From contig JAVBOD010000049.1 of the NCBI GenBank assembly GCA_031551045.1, positions 1 to 17,339 on the forward strand: 17,339 nt of DNA. Direction: 5' to 3'. The position numbers and the translations under genes were made by a program. The number at the start of each line of letters is the position of its first letter. Position 1 is the stretch's first letter. Below are positions 8,201 to 13,681 of the stretch, in pieces. Below the pieces are notes generated by a model that did not search any database, had not been told where the DNA came from, and was given only the letters and a program-made list of their open reading frames with translations. Source of the stretch: JAVBOD01 sp031551045 (lineage in GTDB: Bacteria > Bacteroidota > Bacteroidia > Bacteroidales > UBA932).

Positions 8201-8333
8201 CCACCGGTTGATCTACACTGGGATAGTCACGCACCCCGAGTGTCGTATATCCGATAACGCCGAAGATAATGATAATGATATTCATCACCGTGGCTAATAC
8301 CGGACGTTTAATACTGGTTGACGATAAAGACAT
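5247..8333 (-). CDS. RND efflux pump, inner-membrane HAE1 (AcrB-like) subunit
   Basis: A 1028-residue proton-driven RND transporter of standard length. The order is an N-terminal helix (about 12-33), the first periplasmic pore/docking region (about 35-335), a bundle of membrane helices, a cytoplasmic linker, a helix near 525-545, the second periplasmic region and the final helices. The proton-relay pair in TM4 is D400-D401 within GLVVDDAIVVMEN, the hydrophobic/amphiphilic efflux signature rather than the metal-pump one. It works as a trimer with the membrane-fusion protein upstream and TolC downstream. The substrate cannot be read from sequence; lipids, bile acids, dyes or antibiotics are all possible. 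No TetR- or MarR-type regulator gene is adjacent. Confidence 0.96.
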   Translation of the reverse strand: MSLSSTSIKRPVLATVMNIIIIIFGVIGYTTLGVRDYPSVDQPVVSVSASFPGANADVIETQITEPLESAINGIQGIRSISSSSRDGSSRITVEFNLGVDMETATNDVRDKVSGAQRMLPRDVDPPVVAKADADAQPIFSVSLSSEARSLIDLSNYAEINFKERLQTVPGVSSVGIWGSRKMAIQLRMDPQRLAAYGITPLDVRNAVTRENVELPSGRVEGDNMELTVRTMGRLRTIDDFKNLVIYQDGSRVVRFEDVGEATIGAENERNLVRVNGVPSVNCVLIPQPGANYIDIVDNAKKVIEQLEKDLPDDISTSITQDNTIFIRQSLAEVQSTIYEAFILVVLIIFIFLRNWRTTLIPIMAIPISLIGVFFVMFLAGFTVNILTLFAVVLAIGLVVDDAIVVMENIYTKIEKGMSPMEASLKGSQEIFFAVISTTVSLVAVFIPIVFLQGVTGRLFREFSLVIAGAVAISAFVALTFTPMLSSKLLKKKEKETWLQRTTDPFFEGLINGYRRWLNGFLKVRWMAFLILGIVAIGIVWLWTKLPSEMAPLEDRSFVTISSTAQEGAGYDYMLRYADQVQALVDKEVPELEYTSSGVGMGGVNSSWNRIKLVDPDKRTRKQQEIADDLTPKVRLLTGARSFVTQQQSFGGRRGGLPVQYVIQAKNLDDLKEYIPRFMTEVAQSDVFSSSDVNLKFTKPEVTMSIDREKAALLGLDVQNIAQTLQLTMSEQRIGYYILNGKQYQIMMSYDKQNRNKPSDLVDAYVRNGSGNLIQLDNVVSLRENSMPPQLYRYNRFVSATVSAGLNKGYTLGAGIEEMDRISKEVLSEDFSTTLSGDSKDFVDSTSSLMFAFILALVLIYLVLSAQFESFRDPMIIMFTVPLALIGSLLAIKIFGQTLNIFSQIGIIMLVGLVTKNGILIVEFANQRKASGLSMMEAIKEASASRFRPILMTSLSTILGILPLAIASGAGSESRVSMGITVLFGMIVATFFTLFIIPAIYTFFSAKKIRTKEEMEEIERMAQETDGNI

Positions 8334-8378
8334 TTTTGTTATTCAAAGTTTCAGATTTCGAGTTAAAAGCTGTTGAAT

Positions 8379-8448
8379 TTGTCATGCTGAGCGGAGCGAA
8401 GAGTCTGCATGAAGAAAAATAGATTCTTCGCTTTGCTCAGCATGACAA
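8379..8448. repeat. Palindromic intergenic repeat, GTCATGCTGAGC family
   Basis: Two 28-nt arms (8379-8406 and 8421-8448) are inverted copies with three mismatches, separated by a 14-nt loop. Each arm contains TTGTCATGCTGAGC followed by a variant of GGAGCGAAGAGTCT. This belongs to the widespread 'GTCATTCTGAGCGAAGCGAAGAATCT' palindromes that I recall from many bacterial phyla. All three differences give G-U wobbles in plus-strand RNA but A-C mismatches in the minus-strand operon transcript. It fills most of the gap between the membrane-fusion and RND genes. Confidence 0.85.
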
Positions 8449-8458
8449 TAGTAAAGAT

Positions 8459-9547
8459 TTACTGCATCTTCGGGATAGATACTTGCACCGGCATGTTGGG
8501 CCGCAACTGCATAAGCCCGGTTGTAATCACCGTGTCGCCGGGTTGTAATCCGGACAGTACTTCCACCATATTCTCGGAACGGGCGCCTGTCGTAATTTTC
8601 GACACAGCTGCCTTTCCGTTACGTACCAACCACACGCTCATTCCGTCCATTTCAGGGACAACAGCTTCCGAGGGAAGTTGCAGCGCATTATTGCTTTCGC
8701 TGATAATGAGCATTACGGGAGCATACATTCCCGGCGATAATTTATTATCCGTATTTTCATAACGCGCCCGTAAAGCAATCGTGCGGGTTTTCACGTCCAC
8801 TTGCGGATCGATGGCATATACCTTGGCATGAAAATCACGATTGAATCCAACCGTACGGAATATCACGTTTTTCGACATTAAATCCAGCGCTATGTATTTT
8901 TCGGGAATCGCAAATTCCACTTTTAAGAAAGACTTATCGGTCAAACGAGCCACCTTGGTATTGGCCGTGATATAACTGCCTTCACTCACATAACGGAAAC
9001 CGATGGTGCCTGAAAAAGGCGCACGAATTTCTGTTTTTTCGATTTTTAATTTCAATAAACGGATGTCGGCCTCCAGCACATCATAATCGGTCTGCACCTG
9101 ATCAAATGCCTCCCGGCTTACGGCATCTTTGGTCAACAAAACCTTCTGGCGTTCCAAGCGATCGGCCACCAATTTTTGTTGATAGGTAGCCCTTGTCAAT
9201 TGCGCCTGTAAATCATCGTCATACATCTTTATCAACAAGTCGCCTTTTTTCACAAAGGTTCCTTCCTGAAAATAAATGTTGACCACCATTCCAGAGACTT
9301 CTGTTGTAATATCGACTTCTTCGTTCGCGACCAAAGAACCGGCAACGCGAATGCCATTAGAGATGTACGACGGTTCGGCTAAATAGCCATTCACCGGTAA
9401 AGCAGCACCTCCGCTACGGCCGGTTGTCTGTGCCGGAGCGGTTTCAAGGCCATTTTCTTTCGGCGACAGCCATCGCGGAAGAAAAATAATGAGAAGAATC
9501 ACCACCGGAATTCCGATGTAGAGAGCCCATCTTGTTTGTTTATTCAT
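8459..9547 (-). CDS. RND efflux periplasmic adaptor (membrane-fusion protein, HlyD/AcrA family)
   Basis: A 362-residue adaptor linking pump and channel across the periplasm. Residues 8-26 form a single uncleaved membrane anchor rather than a lipobox. The first lipoyl half-motif is around 73-110 (E-V-S-G-M-V, then F-V-K-K-G-D-L-L), a coiled-coil hairpin spans about 112-172, the second lipoyl half follows (I-R-A-P-F-S-G-T-I-G at 174-183), and beta-barrel and membrane-proximal domains complete the protein. It starts 9 nt after the stop of the metallo-beta-lactamase gene and is followed, after a palindromic repeat, by the RND pump, so all four genes probably share a transcript. Confidence 0.95.
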   Translation of the reverse strand: MNKQTRWALYIGIPVVILLIIFLPRWLSPKENGLETAPAQTTGRSGGAALPVNGYLAEPSYISNGIRVAGSLVANEEVDITTEVSGMVVNIYFQEGTFVKKGDLLIKMYDDDLQAQLTRATYQQKLVADRLERQKVLLTKDAVSREAFDQVQTDYDVLEADIRLLKLKIEKTEIRAPFSGTIGFRYVSEGSYITANTKVARLTDKSFLKVEFAIPEKYIALDLMSKNVIFRTVGFNRDFHAKVYAIDPQVDVKTRTIALRARYENTDNKLSPGMYAPVMLIISESNNALQLPSEAVVPEMDGMSVWLVRNGKAAVSKITTGARSENMVEVLSGLQPGDTVITTGLMQLRPNMPVQVSIPKMQ

Positions 9548-9556
9548 AATGCCGAA

Positions 9557-10222
9557 TTATTTATCGCTTGGATATTTTTTAGTTGCATCTTTAATAAACG
9601 GATTGTCACGACGTTCACTCCCAATAGTAGTTGCCGGCCCATGTCCGGGAAGCACTACCACGTCGTCAGGCAATGTCAGTAATTTAGTAATAATACTATT
9701 CATCAACTCTTCGTAGCTGCCTCCGGGAAGGTCGCTACGCCCCACACTTTTATCGAATAAGGTATCGCCGCTGAAAAGCAGCTTGTCCGCTTTTGCATAT
9801 AAACACACACAGCCTTTGGAATGGCCGGGCGTGTACAGCACCTGCAGATGCGAATCGCCAAATCGTACAGCATCCCCCTCTTGCAAAAAATGGCTCGGCA
9901 ATTCCGGCTGTTGCATCTGTTGCCCAAATATTTTGGCATACTGCACGGCATGCTCAAACATCGGTAAATCGGCACGATGCAACCATCCTGCTATTTTAAA
10001 TGTTTTACAGGCAAAATCATATCCCAGAATATGATCGAAATGAGCATGTGTACACACTAATTTTTGTGGCTTCAACTGGTTTTGTTCCATAAATTTCACC
10101 AACCGCTGCTGTTCGCTTTCCGATTGACAACCCGCATCAATAATCACACATTCCCGTGTTTCATCCCACACCACATAAGTACAAGCACGCAGCTCATTAA
10201 AGTAAAAACATTTATATTGCAT
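9557..10222 (-). CDS. Metallo-beta-lactamase-fold hydrolase, glyoxalase II-like
   Basis: A 221-residue cytoplasmic MBL-fold enzyme without a signal peptide. The zinc ligands are all visible: H59-x-H61-x-D63-H64 in THAHFDH, H134 in TPGHS, D153 in SGDTLF and H194 in LPGHGP. The segment GRSDLPGGSYEELMNSI (161-177) is typical of the short glyoxalase II-like group (E. coli YcbL/GloC type), which hydrolyses thioesters such as S-lactoylglutathione. As Bacteroidetes often lack glutathione, the physiological thiol is uncertain. It leads the efflux operon, 9 nt before the membrane-fusion gene, and has a TATATTTG box upstream. Confidence 0.93.
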   Translation of the reverse strand: MQYKCFYFNELRACTYVVWDETRECVIIDAGCQSESEQQRLVKFMEQNQLKPQKLVCTHAHFDHILGYDFACKTFKIAGWLHRADLPMFEHAVQYAKIFGQQMQQPELPSHFLQEGDAVRFGDSHLQVLYTPGHSKGCVCLYAKADKLLFSGDTLFDKSVGRSDLPGGSYEELMNSIITKLLTLPDDVVVLPGHGPATTIGSERRDNPFIKDATKKYPSDK

Positions 10223-10282
10223 CTTTCATATTTATTAAGACAAAAATCAATTAAAATAGTTTAATTCAAATATTAAAGGGTA

Positions 10283-10290
10283 CAAATATA
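10283..10290 (-). promoter_or_regulatory. Putative -7 box for the MBL-efflux operon (TATATTTG)
   Basis: TATATTTG on the minus strand lies 60 nt before the MBL start, in the 139-nt gap after pcm. This would give a leader of about 50 nt. No clear -33 TTTG is seen. It is the only good box upstream of the four-gene set. Confidence 0.5.
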
Positions 10291-10361
10291 AAAAAAGCGA
10301 ATGATTATTTAAGGGATTATCCAAACTTTCTTTTAACAATTTAAGATTCTGTAAATCAATA

Positions 10362-11027
10362 TTAAAATAATTTTTTATTACTGCCTGCCACACCCGCCAA
10401 CATAGGGACAAAACAATATGTTCCATAGGTGGATGTTTTGTAATCATTTTCCGACAAACGCTCCACAACCGTCATTGTTTGAGTAGCATCGCCTACCGGC
10501 ACCACCATGCGCCCTCCAACGGCCAATTGAGTCAGTAACTTTTCCGGCGCGTGCGGAGCTCCGCACGTAACAATAATCCTGTCGAAAGGAGCCAATAACG
10601 GCTTTCCTTCGTATCCATCTCCCAAAAATGAAGTAACCGTATAACCCAATGCCAATAAATTTTTCTTCGCTTCCACGAATAATTCCCGTTGTCGCTCTAT
10701 GGTGTAAACAGTCACCTTCATTTCGGCCAGCACCGCTGACTGATAACCGCAACCAGTGCCAATTTCCAGCACTTTCATCCAAGGCTTCAATTGCAACAGA
10801 TGCGTTTGCATCGCCACCGTATAGGGCTGTGAAATGGTTTGTCCCGCGGCAATGGGCAATGGTTTATCCTGATAGGATAGCAATTCAAGCCCTTTTGCTA
10901 CAAATAAATGACGCGGCACACGAGTCATTGCATCCAAGACCTCTTTATCAAAATTAAATTTTTCTTGTAGTTGCTGAATCATTTTGTGACGCTGGCCTTG
11001 CAGCAAAAAAGGGTCTTTATTTTTCAT
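10362..11027 (-). CDS. pcm: Protein-L-isoaspartate O-methyltransferase
   Basis: A 221-residue PCMT. The family signature AGQTISQPYTVA is at 61-72, and the S-adenosylmethionine motif VLEIGTGCGYQ at 86-96 matches the usual VLEIGTGSGYQ apart from Ser-to-Cys. It methylates L-isoaspartyl residues in damaged proteins to start their repair. The N-terminus DPFLLQGQRHKMIQQL agrees with Bacteroidetes homologues as I recall them (D-x-F-x-x-x-G-x-R), which supports ATG 11027 rather than the internal Met16. The TATCTTTG box is only 5 nt upstream of that ATG, so the transcript would have almost no leader. It is divergent from the Omp85-like gene. Confidence 0.94.
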   Translation of the reverse strand: MKNKDPFLLQGQRHKMIQQLQEKFNFDKEVLDAMTRVPRHLFVAKGLELLSYQDKPLPIAAGQTISQPYTVAMQTHLLQLKPWMKVLEIGTGCGYQSAVLAEMKVTVYTIERQRELFVEAKKNLLALGYTVTSFLGDGYEGKPLLAPFDRIIVTCGAPHAPEKLLTQLAVGGRMVVPVGDATQTMTVVERLSENDYKTSTYGTYCFVPMLAGVAGSNKKLF

Positions 11028-11032
11028 GCATG

Positions 11033-11040
11033 CAAAGATA
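11033..11040 (-). promoter_or_regulatory. Putative -7 box for pcm (TATCTTTG), nearly leaderless
   Basis: TATCTTTG on the minus strand ends 5 nt before the pcm ATG. With Bacteroides promoter geometry, transcription would start within a few nucleotides of the start codon. Confidence 0.5.
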
Positions 11041-11098
11041 TAAGGAAAATTAAAGTTTTAAAATTCTTTTTTGGAATATAACTTGCGAAAGGATTGCA

Positions 11099-11106
11099 TA
11101 TCTTTG
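11099..11106 (+). promoter_or_regulatory. Putative -7 box for the Omp85-like gene (TATCTTTG)
   Basis: TATCTTTG on the plus strand lies 23 nt before the proposed GTG start at 11130. A TTTG at 11070-11073 is a possible -33 element, but the 25-nt spacer is longer than the usual 19-21. The box rules out translation from the TTG at 11094. Confidence 0.55.
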
Positions 11107-11129
11107 GTTGTATTTTAAAATTTTACAGC

Positions 11130-13013
11130 GTGCGATTTTCCCTTTATAAACTGATGCTTGCTCCTGCCTTTTTTGCAACCGGATACTTGCTATTACCGGT
11201 AGATGCCTCGGGGCAAGCCGACACCTTGAAACACGCCGAAAATCAGCACAATATCTACGCCACCGACACCAGCCTTTCGCAAAAGGACAAAGCACGGTAT
11301 GATCGCCTTATGCAATCGGCGGCCAAAAGTAAGTGGAAGAAAGCGCTGTATTCCACATTCATAAACAACCTCAACAACGAAACAGCAGAACAATCGTCAG
11401 GTTCAACGGAAACAGAATACAAGCCTTATGAAGAGCGCAACATCGAGCAAATCAACATCGTAATTCTGAAACCCTTCGGCACCAATATTCACAGCCCCGA
11501 TTCTCTATTTATTGACGGCGTCAACAAAACGCTCAACCAACTGCACATATCCACCCGGCAATCTATCGTCCGTAACAATTTACTTTTCAAGGAAGGAGAA
11601 AAAGTAAGAGCCATAACCATTGCCGAAAGCGAAGCCTTCCTGCGCAATACCGGCTATATCCGCGATGCCCGCATTCTTATTGATTCCGTACCCGGAAGTC
11701 AAGCGGCCATCGTTACGGTGATTGCCGCCGATGTTTGGTCTATTGGATTCGATATTAACAATGCTTCTTTAACTCAATTGGATGTAAAGGTATTCGACAA
11801 GAATTTTTTGGGCTTAGGCAATGAGATATTTATTCGGGGCATACACGCCCGGGATTACAGCCGACATTTCGGATATGGTATCGGCTACAAATACACCAAT
11901 TTCTTACATACGTTCATCAACCTCCATGCCGAATATACAGATGCCATCACTTCTACCAATAGCACATTCTCTGCCGAAAGGGCTTTAGAAACTTCGTTAC
12001 ATTATTTTGGGCAAGCCAGCTATACCCGTTTCAATCAACGCTTAGAATTCGCTCCGTGGGATTCTATTTCTCCGCCTCAACAAGAAAGCATGTCGGTTTC
12101 TTTCGGCCGCTCCTTCCATATTTTCTCGGCACCATCGGCCAACCGTTTTGTGTTAGCCGGACGTTATATGTTTAATGCTCCTTCCTATAGCAGAACAACA
12201 TACAGGCCCTATCCTCTACAGTATCAATATACGCGCAATCAATCTTTACTCTTTCAATTTACACTATACCAGCAACGTTACTACCGGCAATACCTCATTC
12301 ATAGTTTCGGAATCACCGAGAATATACCACACGGGTATAACATTTCGGCGCAGGTGGGATATAACCGTATTCCCGGCTATTTCGAAGGATTATATACATC
12401 CCTCAGCTTATCAGCCGGCAAGCAATTTACATTCGGCAATGTGTATGCCAATGCAGCCATTGCGTCTCATTTCAATACAAAGGGAAATGCTTACCAAGGC
12501 ATCAGAAAGTTTCACCTGCGTTATTACACGCCGTTAGCACGTATCGGGCAGCAACGCCTCCGGAGCTTTGTTAATTTAAGCTACGCCGCCATCACCAATC
12601 CCTTAAGCGGCTTGGTTAACTATATTTACCTGAACACTGCCAGCAACTTACAAATGACGGACAGCAGCCCTAAAAGCAAAGGCACCGAAAGATTAATGTT
12701 AGATGTTGAAAACGACTTATTTACAAATCTCCATCTGATTGGGTTCCGCTTTGTGTTTTTCAGTTTTGCCGATATTGGCTGGATAAAAGAAACCGATAGA
12801 TTAATAAAAGAAGAAAATCTCGTATGGGGAATCGGGTTAGGGGTACGTATTCGCAATGAATTACTTGTTTTTCAGACTATTGAAATTAAATTTGGCTACT
12901 ATCCGTTGCTTAATCAAGTAAAAGCAAACGATTTTATTAATATCAATACCTTTAGCCCGCGTGTACAACCAACATTTATTCCGGGTTATCCACAAGAGAT
13001 AATACTTCAATAA
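11130..13013 (+). CDS. Omp85-superfamily outer-membrane protein with one POTRA-like domain
   Basis: A 627-residue exported protein by the start chosen here. From GTG 11130 it reads MRFSLYKL followed by a hydrophobic stretch and D-A-S-G-Q-A, a proper Sec signal. The in-frame ATG at 11154 lacks the basic N-region, and the TTG at 11094 overlaps the promoter box. Residues about 103-203 look like a POTRA domain (E-R-N-I-E-Q-I-N-I-V, later L-F-K-E-G-E-K-V and E-A-F-L-R-N-T-G-Y-I-R-D-A). The remaining 400 or so residues alternate aromatic and polar residues, as in a 16-strand BamA-like barrel. It lacks the several POTRA domains of BamA and the terminal aromatic residue, ending in I-I-L-Q. It may insert or secrete a subset of proteins or lipids; its partner is unknown. 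Confidence 0.8.
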   Translation: MRFSLYKLMLAPAFFATGYLLLPVDASGQADTLKHAENQHNIYATDTSLSQKDKARYDRLMQSAAKSKWKKALYSTFINNLNNETAEQSSGSTETEYKPYEERNIEQINIVILKPFGTNIHSPDSLFIDGVNKTLNQLHISTRQSIVRNNLLFKEGEKVRAITIAESEAFLRNTGYIRDARILIDSVPGSQAAIVTVIAADVWSIGFDINNASLTQLDVKVFDKNFLGLGNEIFIRGIHARDYSRHFGYGIGYKYTNFLHTFINLHAEYTDAITSTNSTFSAERALETSLHYFGQASYTRFNQRLEFAPWDSISPPQQESMSVSFGRSFHIFSAPSANRFVLAGRYMFNAPSYSRTTYRPYPLQYQYTRNQSLLFQFTLYQQRYYRQYLIHSFGITENIPHGYNISAQVGYNRIPGYFEGLYTSLSLSAGKQFTFGNVYANAAIASHFNTKGNAYQGIRKFHLRYYTPLARIGQQRLRSFVNLSYAAITNPLSGLVNYIYLNTASNLQMTDSSPKSKGTERLMLDVENDLFTNLHLIGFRFVFFSFADIGWIKETDRLIKEENLVWGIGLGVRIRNELLVFQTIEIKFGYYPLLNQVKANDFININTFSPRVQPTFIPGYPQEIILQ

Positions 13014-13015
13014 CC

Positions 13016-13076
13016 TTAATAATCAATAATTTAGAAATTATATTTTAAACACAAAATATAATTAATTGATTATTAA
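13016..13076 (+). terminator. Long AT-rich nested hairpin after the Omp85-like gene
   Basis: The outer arms 13016-13027 and 13065-13076 are a perfect 12-bp inverted repeat. Inside it, 13036-13046 and 13053-13063 form a perfect 11-bp stem with a 6-nt loop. The structure begins 3 nt after the stop codon, so it probably marks the 3' end of the transcript. It is almost pure A+T and lacks a clean U-tract, so it may act as a 3' stabiliser or cruciform rather than a simple terminator. Confidence 0.5.
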
Positions 13077-13206
13077 ATTATTAAACAAAAATATAATCTT
13101 TTTAAAGGCCTTTTTGGGGAAGGAAAAATATATACATAAATTATTTATATACCTCAGAATAAATAGATTAAAATAAATCATATATATACATTGCTAAAAA
13201 AAGAAA

Positions 13207-13250
13207 ATCCCTAACAAGCTCTTGGCATGCACTTGTTAGGGAGTTAAAAA
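13207..13250 (-). terminator. Intrinsic terminator for the small-peptide gene
   Basis: A perfect 10-bp stem, CCCTAACAAG (13209-13218) with CTTGTTAGGG (13232-13241), has a 13-nt loop. On the minus strand it is followed by ATTTTCTTTTTTT, a good U-tract. The plus-strand side is A-rich, so it works for minus-strand transcripts, about 130 nt after the peptide stop codon. Confidence 0.8.
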
Positions 13251-13371
13251 AACTAACCGTGTTTTTTTAAAGGAAGTAGCGAGTGCTACTATATGAAGTG
13301 AGTATGCAATTTATGAAGGTTTGCAGTCCTTTGAGTATATATCAAATCTAAAAAACAAAACTCTAAAGAAA
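13242..13371 (-). other. 130-nt 3' untranslated region of the peptide gene
   Basis: No reading frame of note lies between the peptide stop and the terminator. It holds a small 6-bp hairpin, AGTAGC (13275-13280) with GCTACT (13285-13290) around a 4-nt loop. A minus-strand TAGATTTG also fits the -7 consensus but has no partner. A stable processed 3' RNA is possible but cannot be shown from sequence. Confidence 0.35.
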
Positions 13372-13512
13372 TTAACGGGCATCCGGAATACTGGCTACCG
13401 GCTTCAAAGGGATAATAGTTCCCGGAGCAGTCGGACGAACACCTGCAACTGCAGTATTAGCAATAAAACCAAATAAGCAACAAATTCCGATGGTTAAAAT
13501 AATTTTTTTCAT
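13372..13512 (-). CDS. Small Sec-exported peptide precursor, 46 residues, unrecognised
   Basis: The 46-residue product starts MKKIILTIGICCLFGFIANT, a textbook signal peptide with two lysines and a hydrophobic core. A likely cleavage site lies after A-V-A at residues 21-23. The mature part is then 23 residues (24-46), beginning GVRPTAPGTIIPLKPV, with five prolines, no cysteine and a net positive charge. The coding region is well set up: a near-perfect promoter (TTTG, 20 nt, TATCTTTG), a short AT-rich leader, and a strong terminator downstream. It follows the TPR/HTH regulator on the same strand after a 169-nt gap. I do not recognise the family. It could be a signalling peptide, a bacteriocin-like peptide, or a small envelope protein regulated by its neighbour. 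Confidence 0.75.
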   Translation of the reverse strand: MKKIILTIGICCLFGFIANTAVAGVRPTAPGTIIPLKPVASIPDAR

Positions 13513-13543
13513 GGTTGTAAGTTTTTATCGTTTTTTCTGGGAA

Positions 13544-13575
13544 CAAAGATATGGGGGAAGTCTTAATTTTCCAAA
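13544..13575 (-). promoter_or_regulatory. Strong Bacteroides-type promoter of the small-peptide gene
   Basis: On the minus strand TTTG (13575-13572) and TATCTTTG (13551-13544) are separated by 20 nt. This is the best match in the window to the TTTG-N19-21-TAnnTTTG consensus. The predicted leader is about 25 nt. It implies that the peptide gene is transcribed on its own rather than only by read-through from the regulator. Confidence 0.8.
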
Positions 13576-13681
13576 AAAACAATATGAGCACTACTTTTAA
13601 TAAATGCCTAAAGATAAGATAAATATAATTTCCTTTTACGTCAAAATATGAACACAGTATCTTCGCCTCAAAAAAACCGGT

